From positions 62,001 to 126,000 of the forward strand of contig NZ_JAEVLS010000008.1 in the NCBI RefSeq assembly GCF_016801985.1: a stretch of 64,000 nucleotides of DNA. The letters run 5' to 3'. The notes beneath the pieces were generated by a model. That model was not told where the DNA came from, did no database searches, and saw only the letters and a list, made by a program, of their open reading frames with translations. The stretch is from Steroidobacter gossypii (GTDB taxonomy: Bacteria > Pseudomonadota > Gammaproteobacteria > Steroidobacterales > Steroidobacteraceae). The stretch's first letter is position 1. Each line of letters starts with the position of its first letter. The position numbers and the translations under genes were made by a program. Of the stretch, positions 28,157 through 36,542 are shown one piece after another.

Positions 28157-28183
28157 TCAAGTAACCCTTGCGAGCGCCGTTAT
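28157..28183 (+). promoter_or_regulatory. Sigma-28 (FliA) promoter of fliS
   Basis: TCAAGTAA (28157-28164), an 11-bp spacer and GCCGTTAT (28176-28183). The predicted transcript start near 28194 would leave the ATG at 28199 almost leaderless and supports ATG 28214 as the true fliS start. It gives fliS and the genes behind it a late-class promoter of their own. Confidence 0.75.
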
Positions 28184-28213
28184 CTCCACCAAGGATCGAT
28201 GGAGCGCTTGAGC

Positions 28214-28618
28214 ATGCTGGGTTACGCAAAGTCTTCGAATCTCGCCGCTTATCAGAGCGCAGCTGCGCACGGCGGCGTGGCTGCTTCCGACCCGCATCGC
28301 TTGATCGTGATGCTGCTCGATGGCGCGCTGGAGCGTATCGCGACGGCGCGTGGCTGCATGCAGCGTAACGAGACGTCGGAAAAGGCCCGGCTCATCAACC
28401 GCGCCGTGTCCATTATCGGTGAGCTGCGCAGCAGTCTCGATTTGCGCAATGGCGGACAGATCGCCGCCAACCTCGCCGAGCTGTACGATTACATGTGCCG
28501 CCGGCTGTTGCTCGCCACCACCGAGAACAAGGTCGAGATGCTCGACGAAGTCAACTCGCTGTTGCACGAGATCCGCGGCGCCTGGATCGCGATCGCTCCC
28601 GAGGGCCGAAGCAGATGA
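28214..28618 (+). CDS. fliS: Flagellin export chaperone FliS
   Basis: 134 residues, all helical. LAAYQSAAAHGGVAASDPHR followed by LIVMLLDGALERI is the FliS signature. It binds the C-terminus of flagellin in the cytoplasm before export. ATG 28214 has GGAG nine bases upstream; ATG 28199 would add five residues but has a poor spacing. Its stop overlaps the next start by four bases. Confidence 0.94.
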   Translation: MLGYAKSSNLAAYQSAAAHGGVAASDPHRLIVMLLDGALERIATARGCMQRNETSEKARLINRAVSIIGELRSSLDLRNGGQIAANLAELYDYMCRRLLLATTENKVEMLDEVNSLLHEIRGAWIAIAPEGRSR

Positions 28619-28956
28619 GCTCCGCCATCGCCGACGGCGTGCTCGCCGCGACTCACAAGCTCGTCCAGCAGGCCATGACTGGCCAGTGGCAGGACGTACC
28701 GAAGACGGTGCAGGAGCGTCGCGAGCTGCTCGACAACCTGTCGGCGTCAGCCTCGCCGCAGGATCGTCAGTGGCTGGGCGCGCTTCAGCAGGCGATGGCA
28801 GAATCCGATGCAGCGGTCGCCAAGATCGCGCCCGCGCATGTTTCGATGACTGAGAGTTTGCAACCACAATCGCAGGGACCGACTGTCGCCGCGGCCGATA
28901 CGCCGAGCTCGGCCGCAGTGGACAGCATGATGGAGCTGCTCCGACAGAGCAGATAG
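28615..28956 (+). CDS. FliT-like small protein, probable export chaperone
   Basis: 113 residues with an ATGA overlap with fliS. The N-terminal 75 residues are helical (THKLVQQAMTGQWQDVPKTV, RRELLDNL) in the manner of FliT proteins; the tail is Ser/Thr/Ala-rich. Position directly after fliS is where FliT, the FliD chaperone, is normally encoded. Sequence similarity alone is weak, so the call rests mostly on context. Confidence 0.65.
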   Translation: MSSAIADGVLAATHKLVQQAMTGQWQDVPKTVQERRELLDNLSASASPQDRQWLGALQQAMAESDAAVAKIAPAHVSMTESLQPQSQGPTVAAADTPSSAAVDSMMELLRQSR

Positions 28957-28961
28957 CTGCT

Positions 28962-29528
28962 ATGTATGAAGGACTAGACACAGTCATTCTGTACGAAGAG
29001 CTGGCCTACGAAGACGTGTTGCCGGCGGCATGGAGGCCATTGCCCGAACCTTTCGATCCCGCCATGGTGGGCAGCTTCGCCGATCGCAACCTGCGCGTGC
29101 TGCAGGCGGTCGCCGCGCTCGACGAGCATGGCCAGATCGAAAAGCCGGACGAGAACGCGCCGCACGCCGCGGATATCCTGCGACTCGAAATGAAAATGAA
29201 CCTGCTGCTCGACATGGTGGGCGCGCTGCTGATCGCCAGCCGGCCGCGTCCCAAGCCGGTGGCGGTGCGCTTCAACGCCTTGGGTGGCGTGTTCCAGGGC
29301 AACGCGCCGTTCCCGCCGCTCGGCAATCAAGGTGTGTTCGAAGTGTTCCTGCGCGACTGCGTGGCCGAGCCCTTGCGTCTGTTCGGTCGCATCGCTTCGG
29401 TGAGCCCCGACGGTAAGGTCAAGGTGCGCTTCGTGCCTCCGGGTGAACATATTTCCGATCTGCTCGAGAAGCTCGCCTTCCGCAAACACCGCCGTCAGGT
29501 CGCCGGTGTGCGGCAACCCAAGAAGTAA
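28962..29528 (+). CDS. PilZ-like protein of the flagellar cluster
   Basis: 188 residues. An N-terminal helical part (about 1-90) precedes a PilZ-type beta barrel (about 95-170: KPVAVRFNALGGVFQG ... RLFGRIASVSPDGKVKVRFV). The RxxxR and D/NxSxxG motifs needed for canonical cyclic di-GMP binding are not evident, so this is an atypical PilZ, like one I recall from Xanthomonas flagellar clusters between fliS/fliT and fleQ. Five bases after the FliT-like gene. It may be a structural adaptor rather than a nucleotide sensor. Confidence 0.7.
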   Translation: MYEGLDTVILYEELAYEDVLPAAWRPLPEPFDPAMVGSFADRNLRVLQAVAALDEHGQIEKPDENAPHAADILRLEMKMNLLLDMVGALLIASRPRPKPVAVRFNALGGVFQGNAPFPPLGNQGVFEVFLRDCVAEPLRLFGRIASVSPDGKVKVRFVPPGEHISDLLEKLAFRKHRRQVAGVRQPKK

Positions 29529-29841
29529 AACGCCGCCGCTTTGTTGAGTTCGCAAGGGCGCGCGCTCGAGATCGATGTGACGTAAGTCGCATGCGATTTG
29601 CGCACGCCAGAGATTCGTCATCACCACGGTGCCGCGTTGACCCGATGAAAGTGCGCGCAAGTGCACATTTCTCTGCGGTTGCCACCTTGGTTTACTCAGC
29701 CGAACCCTGAGCACACCGCCAAATTTCTGGCAGCAGTTCACGCGCGCGAGGCGTTCAGGGAGAGCCTGATAGAGCAGGCCGTCGCTACGCACAAAATGCC
29801 TGGCATACACAAACTTCCGCGTTCGGCGCGAGGCGTAGTTG
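29529..29841. other. fleQ upstream region
   Basis: 313 bases between the PilZ-like gene and fleQ. It should contain the fleQ promoter, probably sigma-70 type, since no sigma-54 or sigma-28 box is visible. The clearest element is the CRP-like palindrome at 29576-29591. A frame opening at 29661 runs out of phase into fleQ and is not considered a gene. Confidence 0.5.
29576..29591. promoter_or_regulatory. CRP/Vfr-like site upstream of fleQ
   Basis: TGTGACGTAAGTCGCA matches TGTGA-N6-TCACA with one change. In Pseudomonas aeruginosa the CRP homologue Vfr binds the fleQ promoter and represses it, so the location is meaningful. The regulator here is not identified. Confidence 0.45.
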
Positions 29842-31347
29842 ATGAATTTGAACGATACCCAGGCGAGAAGCCTGACCATCCAGCAAGCCGTCGTGTACGA
29901 CAGCGACCCTGGGCGGGCGGAAAAGGTTGCGGAAGTATTACGTGAACTGAGTCTCGAACCGCTGCTGATCGATCACTGCGCGTTGATGCGCGCCGTGATC
30001 CAGACTCCGAACAATCCTCCGGCGCTGCTGGTCGGCGATGTCGCCGACTGTGACTGGGTCGAACTCGGCGCCGCTCTGCGCGAGCAACTCAGCGACATCC
30101 CAGTAGTGGCTTATGGTTCATCGGCGGTGGCGGATCAGTTGATCGCCGCGGTCGGTGCGCGTGTGCGCCGTCTCACATTTCCGTTCAAGCGGAGCGTGCT
30201 CGGCACTGCCTTGCGCATCCCGGCGCAGGCTGCGCTCGCCGAAGTCGGCGAAGTTGCCATGCCAACGGGCAGCTCGGCGGCCATTCGCGATGTGACGCGC
30301 CTGATTCGCCAGGTGGCCGCGCACGATTCGAGCGTGTTGATCCTGGGCGAGTCGGGCACGGGCAAGGAACTCGCGGCTCGCGCCGTTCACGAGGCAAGCC
30401 CGCGTCGGCAGCGTCCGTTCGTCGCCATCAACTGCGGCGCCATTCCGGCGGAGTTGCTGGAGAGCGAGCTGTTCGGCCACGAGAAGGGCTCCTTCACCGG
30501 CGCCATCGCGGCTCGCAAGGGTCGTTTCGAAATCGCCGAGGGTGGCACCCTGTTCCTGGACGAGATCGGCGACATGAGCCTGCCGATGCAAGTGAAGCTG
30601 TTACGCGTCCTGCAGGAGCGCGTGTTCGAGCGTGTCGGCAATCACGCGCCGATCCGATGCAACGTGCGCATCATCGCCGCCACTCACCGCAATCTCGAGG
30701 AGGCCATCGCCAAGGGCAACTTCCGCGAGGACCTGTTCTATCGCTTGAATGTGTTCCCCATCGAGATGCCGTCGCTGCGGACTCGCATCGAGGACTTGCC
30801 GATGCTGGTGCGCGACTTCTCCGACCGCAACGTCGCCGAAGGTCGCAGCAGGGTGGAACTCACGTCGCGCGCGTTGAAGGTGCTCAGGCACTATCCATGG
30901 CCGGGCAACGTGCGCGAGCTCGGCAACTTGATCGAGCGCCTGTCCATTCTGTGTCCGAATCGCCTGGTCGACGTGGCGGATCTGCCGCTCAAGTACCGCC
31001 CGGCCGAGCTGCTGGCCGAGCTGGATCTGAGTGCGGATCTGCAGTTGCCGGTCGAGACGCTCGAGTCCGAGCTGGAAGCGGAAGAGGCGGTCGACGAAGA
31101 GCGTGAGGTCATGGCCATGCTGGCGCAAAGCGAGTTGACCGATGCCGTCGTGCAACTGCCGCCGGATGGCATCGACCTGCGCGATCATCTGTTCACCATT
31201 GAGCGCGATCTCATTCAACAAGCCTTGAGCCGGGCCGGCGGCACCGTCGCGCACGCCGCGCGTCTATTGAAGCTGCGTCGTACCACGCTGGTGGAGAAGC
31301 TGCGCAAGTTCCACATGCTCAACGAAGCGGCCGCGACGGAACTTTGA
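29842..31347 (+). CDS. fleQ: Flagellar master regulator FleQ (sigma-54 activator)
   Basis: 501 residues. A degenerate receiver-like FleQ domain (about 15-115) comes first. The AAA+ domain follows, with Walker A GESGTGK at 169-175, the sigma-54 contact loop GSFTGA at 216-221, and Walker [14 protein letters not shown] Fis-type helix-turn-helix sits at the end ([20 protein letters not shown]). The contact loop usually reads GAFTGA. FleQ activates sigma-54 flagellar promoters and in Pseudomonas also binds cyclic di-GMP; FleN antagonises it. ATG 29842 is used; TTG 29839 is just before it. Confidence 0.94.
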   Translation: MNLNDTQARSLTIQQAVVYDSDPGRAEKVAEVLRELSLEPLLIDHCALMRAVIQTPNNPPALLVGDVADCDWVELGAALREQLSDIPVVAYGSSAVADQLIAAVGARVRRLTFPFKRSVLGTALRIPAQAALAEVGEVAMPTGSSAAIRDVTRLIRQVAAHDSSVLILGESGTGKELAARAVHEASPRRQRPFVAINCGAIPAELLESELFGHEKGSFTGAIAARKGRFEIAEGGTLFLDEIGDMSLPMQVKLLRVLQERVFERVGNHAPIRCNVRIIAATHRNLEEAIAKGNFREDLFYRLNVFPIEMPSLRTRIEDLPMLVRDFSDRNVAEGRSRVELTSRALKVLRHYPWPGNVRELGNLIERLSILCPNRLVDVADLPLKYRPAELLAELDLSADLQLPVETLESELEAEEAVDEEREVMAMLAQSELTDAVVQLPPDGIDLRDHLFTIERDLIQQALSRAGGTVAHAARLLKLRRTTLVEKLRKFHMLNEAAATEL

Positions 31348-31359
31348 CGGACGCGGTCG

Positions 31360-31384
31360 GCGCCCCGATTCCACTGCGGGGCGC
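31360..31384 (+). terminator. Hairpin after fleQ
   Basis: GCGCCCCG (31360-31367) and CGGGGCGC (31377-31384) form an 8-bp perfect stem with a 9-base loop, 13 bases after the fleQ stop. There is no T-run, so it may be a weak terminator or an mRNA 3-prime stabiliser separating fleQ from the next activator gene. Confidence 0.5.
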
Positions 31385-31537
31385 ATATCAGGGCAACCCT
31401 CAGCGCGAAGGTCATGCTTGCCGCGGCAAAGCCTTGCCGGTGTGATGGGCTCCACAGGATTCACTGGCAAAACCCCGCCACTGCTGCGCTGGAACAGAAC
31501 TTGCTCCCTCTGTAGCGGCAAACAGAGATTCCACGTA

Positions 31538-32674
31538 ATGAGCGCAGTGTCACACATAGAGTTCGATGACCAGAGCGTCGAGGCAGAAGCCAACGACGCC
31601 GCCTCGATGGCGGAGCAGCGCGCATTGCTCTCGTCCTCTGACGACATGGTGGCGATTGCTGATACGTCGCGCCGCCTTGCGGACCTCGCGCGTCGCGTGG
31701 CCGCCAGCGACTGCACTGTGCTGATCTCGGGCGAGTCGGGCACCGGCAAAGAAGTACTGGCACGCTTCATCCATCGTCACTCGCCCCGCGCCAATCGCGC
31801 CTTCGTGGCTGTGAACTGCGCGGCGATCCCGGAGAACATGCTCGAAGCCATTCTGTTCGGCTACGAGAAGGGCTCCTTCACCGGCGCGCACGCCAGCCAC
31901 GCCGGCAAGTTCGAACAGGCGCAGGGCGGCACGCTGTTGCTCGACGAGGTGACCGAGATGCCGCTGGGCTTGCAAGCCAAGCTGTTGCGTGTGCTGCAGG
32001 AACGCGAAGTGGAGCGGCTCGGCGGACGCACTTCGATCTCGTTGGACGTGCGTGTGCTCGCGACCACGAATCGTAACCTGCGTACCGAAGTGGCCGCAGG
32101 TCGCTTTCGTGAAGATCTTTACTATCGTTTGAACGTGTTCCCTTTGCAGACCTCGCCGCTGCGCGACCGTCGTGACGATGTGCTGCCGCTCGCGATGCGT
32201 TTGCTGACGGCTCGTTGCCGGGCGGGCGAGCGCATTCCGGCGCTCAGCGCCGACGCAGCTCACATGCTGTTGTTGTATCCGTGGCCGGGCAACGTGCGTG
32301 AGCTCGACAACGTCATGCAGCGTGCATTGATTCTCGCCAACGGCGCGGTGATTCAACCCGAGCACATCCATCTCGAGATCGAAGGCCTGGAAGCGCTGCC
32401 GGCCGCGTTGGCCGCAGCCAGCCAGACTGTGCGCGATTTCGTCGCCGCGCCTCAGCGACCGACGACTCAGGAAGGCGTGCGTAAGAGCAGCACGGCCGAA
32501 GGCGGTCTCTCCGATTCGCTGTCGAGCGCCGAGCGCGATTTGATTCTGGACGCGCTGCGCTCCGACGGTGGCAACCGCCAGGCGGCGGCTAGACGCTTGG
32601 GCATCAGCCCGCGCACGCTTCGTTACAAGTTGCAGCGCCTGCGCGAGGCGGGCTTCGTGGTTCCGGCCGCTTGA
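31538..32674 (+). CDS. FleR-like sigma-54 activator without receiver domain
   Basis: 378 residues. Only about 45 unconserved residues precede the AAA+ domain (Walker A GESGTGK at 65-71, GSFTGA loop at 112-117, Walker [13 protein letters not shown]). A Fis-type DNA-binding end follows ([20 protein letters not shown]). The domain order and position after fleQ match FleR/FlrC, but the phosphorylated receiver domain is absent and no FleS-like kinase is encoded nearby. It must therefore be controlled in another way. The 190-bp upstream gap shows no correctly spaced sigma-54 box. Probably activates rod/hook class promoters. Confidence 0.85.
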   Translation: MSAVSHIEFDDQSVEAEANDAASMAEQRALLSSSDDMVAIADTSRRLADLARRVAASDCTVLISGESGTGKEVLARFIHRHSPRANRAFVAVNCAAIPENMLEAILFGYEKGSFTGAHASHAGKFEQAQGGTLLLDEVTEMPLGLQAKLLRVLQEREVERLGGRTSISLDVRVLATTNRNLRTEVAAGRFREDLYYRLNVFPLQTSPLRDRRDDVLPLAMRLLTARCRAGERIPALSADAAHMLLLYPWPGNVRELDNVMQRALILANGAVIQPEHIHLEIEGLEALPAALAAASQTVRDFVAAPQRPTTQEGVRKSSTAEGGLSDSLSSAERDLILDALRSDGGNRQAAARRLGISPRTLRYKLQRLREAGFVVPAA

Positions 32675-32685
32675 GGTAAGCACTC

Positions 32686-33042
32686 ATGTCTTCTTCATTA
32701 CAGATCGACGCCGTGCTTTCGCAGATCCGCGCCATGCAGTCGCAGATCAAGGGCGTGGGCGCTCCGCAGAACGATGTCGCCAAGGTGGCCGGCGTTGAAA
32801 ACGCCGTGCAGGCGCCGACCAACTCCTTCGCCAATGTTTTGAAACAGGGTCTGGATTCGGTCAGTCAGCAGCAGGCGCGCGCTTCGGACCTGGCCACCAA
32901 GTTCGAGCAGGGCGTGCCCGGCGTCGAACTGTCGCAAGTGATGCTGGAAATGCAGAAGGCCAGTGTGTCCTTCCGCGCGGTCGCCGAAGTGCGCAATCGC
33001 TTCGTGAACGCGTACCAGGAAATCATGAACATGCCCATCTAG
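32686..33042 (+). CDS. fliE: MS-ring/rod junction protein FliE
   Basis: 118 residues. The C-terminal half (GVPGVELSQVMLEMQKASVS, FRAVAEVRNRFVNAYQEIM) is the FliE signature. It joins the MS ring to the rod. It starts 11 bases after the FleR-like gene with no clear promoter in between, so the fliE-fliK run may be read through from the regulators. Its stop codon is the first TAG of a TAGTGAT-type repeat. Confidence 0.95.
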   Translation: MSSSLQIDAVLSQIRAMQSQIKGVGAPQNDVAKVAGVENAVQAPTNSFANVLKQGLDSVSQQQARASDLATKFEQGVPGVELSQVMLEMQKASVSFRAVAEVRNRFVNAYQEIMNMPI

Positions 33043-33060
33043 TGATTGGTGGCTAGTGGC
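33040..33060 (+). repeat. Three 7-bp repeat units between fliE and fliF
   Basis: TAGTGAT, TGGTGGC and TAGTGGC follow one another from the fliE stop codon onward. They are degenerate copies of the TAGTGAC unit that is repeated many times between motC and motD. The 74-bp fliE-fliF gap also holds a good ribosome site (GGAG) for fliF. Confidence 0.45.
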
Positions 33061-33116
33061 GAAGAGATTAGAGATCAGCAGGTATATGGGTGGCGATAGG
33101 TGGGTTGGAGTGAAGC

Positions 33117-34835
33117 ATGAGCGCTGAAGCATCTGCATTGCCGTTGCCGTCGAACGGGCAGCAGCCGGCTGCTTCGCAGCCGCCGGCGCAGGCTCAGTCG
33201 CAGCCACAGCGCCCGACGCTCATTCCGCCGGGCTTGAAGCCGCTGGCGACGCTCATCGGCATCGCGGCTGCGGTGGCCGCCGGCGTGGGCATCGTGTTGT
33301 GGTCCAAGGAGCCGACCTACAGCTTGTTGTATGGCAACCTCGGTCAGCAGGACGCTGCGCAGATTGCGCAGGCGTTGGACACGAACGGCATTCCATACAA
33401 ACTCGAAGGGAGCGGTGCGATCACCGTGCCGGCCGATCGCGTGCACGATGCGCGTCTGAAGCTTGCGGGCCAGGGCTTGCCCGAAGGCGACGGCGGCTTC
33501 TCGGTGATGTCCAAGGATCCGGGCTTCGGCGTCAGCCAGTTCATGGAAAGCGCGCGTTATCAGCACGCGCTGGAAACCGAGCTGGCCCGAACCATCACCA
33601 ACCTGCAGGCTGTCGAGGGCGCTCGCGTGCATCTCGCGTTGCCTCGTCAGTCCGCGTTCGTGCGGGATCGTCGCAGGCCGAGCGCGTCCGTGTTCCTGCA
33701 GATGAAGCCGGGCCGTCGACTCGAGTCCGAACAGGTCACCGCCATCGTCAATCTGGTGGCCTCGAGCATCCCCGAGCTGGAGTCGCAGCAGGTCACGGTG
33801 GTCGACCAGCAGGGCCGTCTGTTGTCTTCTCCGGATGGCAATAGCGAAATGGCCGAGCGCGAGAAGCAAATGGAAATTGCGCGCGACCTGGAAGATCGAT
33901 ATACGCAGCGCGTTCAGCAGTTGCTGGCTCCGTTGGTCGGCGGTGACCGTGTGCGTGCGCAGGTGGTGGCGGACGTCGAGATGTCCACCACCGAAGAGGC
34001 GCGCGAACAGTATCGTCCTGAAAGCGGAATCGTTCGCAGCGAACAAACTTCTGAAGAAACCAGTCGCAACGGCGCCGGTCCGCAGGGAGTGCCGGGGGCA
34101 TTGACCAATCAGCCGCCGCAGCCCGGCGTGGCGTTGCCGGCGGGCGCGCCTGCGCAGGGTCAAGCTGCGAATGCCGCCAATCCGAATGGCGCGGCTGTGG
34201 TCGCGCCGCCGGATAACACCTCCAAGCAATCGACGCGCAACTACGAGATCGACCGCACGGTGGCGTACACCAAGATGCCGGCCGGCCGGCTCAAGCGCCT
34301 CACCGTGGCGGTGCTGGTGGACAACCTGCGCACGACTGCCGAAGACGGAACGGTGACGGAAACATCGCTGACCGCCGAGCAAATCGAGAACATGACTCGC
34401 CTGGTGAAAGACGCGATCGGTTACAACGAAGCGCGCGGGGACAGCGTCAGCGTGGTGAACGCATCGTTCCGCGGCCAGACCAAGCCGGAAGACATCGTGG
34501 TCGACAAGGTTCCGCTATGGGAACAGCCGCTGATTCGCGACATCGCCAAACTGGTGGTGGGCTTGATCGCGCTGCTGGTGCTGGTGCTGGCGGTGTTGCG
34601 TCCGCTGATCCGAGGTTTGATCGGTGTGCCGCCCAAGCAGGAAAAGACCCCGGCCCAGATTCAGACGGTGCATGCGATGCCAATGACAGCGGCCGCCGCG
34701 GCACTGCCGCTGGCCGATGGATCGCCGGCACCGCTCGACTATGACGGACAGATCGCAGCAGCCCGCGCCCTGGTATCGCAAGATCCTGCGCGCGTGGCGC
34801 AGTTGGTGAAGACCTGGGTTGGCGACGATGAGTAG
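33117..34835 (+). CDS. fliF: MS-ring protein FliF
   Basis: 572 residues. Two membrane segments (about 40-58 and 472-495) flank a large periplasmic part with ring-building motifs (PTYSLLYGNLGQQDAAQIAQ, GSGAITVPADRVHDARLKLA). The cytoplasmic C-terminus (ARALVSQDPARVAQLVKTWV) is the FliG-binding helix. It is the base on which the flagellum assembles. Stop overlaps fliG by eight bases. Confidence 0.97.
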   Translation: MSAEASALPLPSNGQQPAASQPPAQAQSQPQRPTLIPPGLKPLATLIGIAAAVAAGVGIVLWSKEPTYSLLYGNLGQQDAAQIAQALDTNGIPYKLEGSGAITVPADRVHDARLKLAGQGLPEGDGGFSVMSKDPGFGVSQFMESARYQHALETELARTITNLQAVEGARVHLALPRQSAFVRDRRRPSASVFLQMKPGRRLESEQVTAIVNLVASSIPELESQQVTVVDQQGRLLSSPDGNSEMAEREKQMEIARDLEDRYTQRVQQLLAPLVGGDRVRAQVVADVEMSTTEEAREQYRPESGIVRSEQTSEETSRNGAGPQGVPGALTNQPPQPGVALPAGAPAQGQAANAANPNGAAVVAPPDNTSKQSTRNYEIDRTVAYTKMPAGRLKRLTVAVLVDNLRTTAEDGTVTETSLTAEQIENMTRLVKDAIGYNEARGDSVSVVNASFRGQTKPEDIVVDKVPLWEQPLIRDIAKLVVGLIALLVLVLAVLRPLIRGLIGVPPKQEKTPAQIQTVHAMPMTAAAAALPLADGSPAPLDYDGQIAAARALVSQDPARVAQLVKTWVGDDE

Positions 34836-35844
34836 GGAAAAATCCGAAACCAAGCGGAACGGCACCGAGCGTGCCGCCATTCTGTTGCTGTCGCTCGGCG
34901 AGGCCGAGGCGACCGAAGTCATGAAGCACATGGGCGCCAAGGACGTGCAGCGTATCGGCGCCGCCATGACCCAGCTGCAGAACATCTCGCGCCAGGAGGT
35001 GCAGGCTGTGCTCGGTGAATTCACCAGCGAGCTGGAGGAAAAGACCGCGCTTGGCATCGGCGTGGACGATTATCTGCGCAAGGTGTTGATCGGCGCGCTC
35101 GGCGAGGACAAAGCCGGCGGCGTGATCGATCGCATCCTGTTCGGTCGTTCCAGCAAGGGCCTCGAGGCGTTGAAGTGGATGGACTCGCGCGCGGTCGCCG
35201 AGCTGATCCGGCAGGAACATCCGCAGATCATTTCCATCGTGCTCGCGTACCTCGATGCCGATCAGTCGGCGGAAATCCTGCAGCAGTTCCCGGAATGGCT
35301 GCGGGCCGACGTCATCATGCGCATCGCGACCCTGGACGGCATTCAGCCGACCGCTTTGCATGAGCTCGACGAAGTGATCGAGAAACAATTCGCCGGCAAG
35401 ACCGGCGCGCTCAAGACCTCCATCATCGGCGGCGTGAAGACCGCGGCGCAGATCATGAACTTCCTGGACTCCAGCCAGGAAACCACGCTGATCGAGAACA
35501 TCCGCAAGGTGGACGACGCGCTCGGCGGCAAGATCCAGGACCTGATGTTCGTGTTCGGCGATCTGGTGGAGATCGACGATCGCGGCATGCAGGAAGTGCT
35601 GCGCGCGGTCCCCGGCGAGAAGTTGCTGCTGGCCATGAAGGGCGCCGACGACGAGCTCAAGCAGAAGATCTTCAGGAACATGTCGCAGCGTGCCGCCGAA
35701 ATGCTCAAGGACGACCTGGAGTCGCGCGGTCCGGTGCGGCTGTCCGAAGTGGAGGCCGCGCAGAAAGAAATTCTGTTGCAGGTTCGCAAGATGGCCGAAG
35801 CCGGCACCGTCCAGCTCGGCGGCAAGGGTGAAGAGTTCGTATGA
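34828..35844 (+). CDS. fliG: Motor switch protein FliG
   Basis: 338 residues. GTERAAILLLSLGEAEATEV marks the FliF-binding end, EHPQIISIVLAYLD the EHPQ motif that meets FliM, and the C-terminal domain has the charged torque helix (MKGADDELKQKIFRNMSQRA). ATG 34828 lies inside the end of fliF, so the two are translationally coupled. Confidence 0.97.
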   Translation: MSREKSETKRNGTERAAILLLSLGEAEATEVMKHMGAKDVQRIGAAMTQLQNISRQEVQAVLGEFTSELEEKTALGIGVDDYLRKVLIGALGEDKAGGVIDRILFGRSSKGLEALKWMDSRAVAELIRQEHPQIISIVLAYLDADQSAEILQQFPEWLRADVIMRIATLDGIQPTALHELDEVIEKQFAGKTGALKTSIIGGVKTAAQIMNFLDSSQETTLIENIRKVDDALGGKIQDLMFVFGDLVEIDDRGMQEVLRAVPGEKLLLAMKGADDELKQKIFRNMSQRAAEMLKDDLESRGPVRLSEVEAAQKEILLQVRKMAEAGTVQLGGKGEEFV

Positions 35845-36542
35845 CGACTGCGGCGCGTTACGAATTGCCGAGCATCAGCGGCCTGGCCGTGCAGGGACGC
35901 CGCGCCGGCAAGACCGTGCAGGAGCTGGAAGATCTGGAGCAACGCACCTACGACGAGGCGTTCGCCAAGGGGATGGCCGAAGGTCGCGCCCAAGGGCTTG
36001 CAGCCATCGAGCGCGAGATGCGGCCGCAGCTGCAACAGTTGCAGGCGCATGTGGAACGCCTCGACGCCGTCGTCAGTTCGCTCGCGCGTCCGCTGCAGGA
36101 GCTCGATCCCGAAGTCGAAGCTCAGCTGTTGCAGCTGGCATTGACCATCGGTCGTCACCTGGTTCGTCGCGAGCTGCGTATCGATCCGTCGCAGGTGATC
36201 GCGATCATTCGTGAGACGGTCGCGCTGCTGCCGGCGTCGGCTCGCGACGTGCGCGTTCATTTGCATCCTGAAGACGCCGCGGTGGTTCGCGAAAAACTCG
36301 CGACTCCTAGCGGCGAACGAGTTTGGACGATTGCGGAAGACCCGGTGATGGGCCGGGGCGGATGTCGCGTAACGACCGACACCGCGCAAATCGACGCGCG
36401 TTTGGAAACTCGCATTGGTAGCGTCATCAGCGCATTGCTGGGCGATGAGCGCGTGACCTCGGTTCGCGGCGACGACGCGGCGAGCGCGGAGAGTGCATCC
36501 GCCGATTTGCTCGCCAGCGATCCGGACGCGGGCACCGTATGA
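35841..36542 (+). CDS. fliH: Export ATPase regulator FliH
   Basis: 233 residues. A helical Glu/Gln-rich stretch ([20 protein letters not shown]) typical of FliH is followed by a V-ATPase-E-like C-terminal domain ([20 protein letters not shown]). It holds FliI inactive and ties it to the C ring. ATGA overlap with fliG and with fliI. Confidence 0.92.
   Translation: MTTAARYELPSISGLAVQGRRAGKTVQELEDLEQRTYDEAFAKGMAEGRAQGLAAIEREMRPQLQQLQAHVERLDAVVSSLARPLQELDPEVEAQLLQLALTIGRHLVRRELRIDPSQVIAIIRETVALLPASARDVRVHLHPEDAAVVREKLATPSGERVWTIAEDPVMGRGGCRVTTDTAQIDARLETRIGSVISALLGDERVTSVRGDDAASAESASADLLASDPDAGTV

Noticed and set aside
29661-29945. 94-residue frame upstream of and into fleQ
   Set aside because: Overlaps about 100 bases of fleQ in another phase, no domain, weak start.
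31420-31500. Sigma-54 promoter for the FleR-like gene (GGCAAAGCCTTGCC near 31424; TGGCAAAACCCCGC near 31466)
   Set aside because: Both have nine instead of ten bases between the GG and GC elements, a spacing sigma-54 rarely tolerates.
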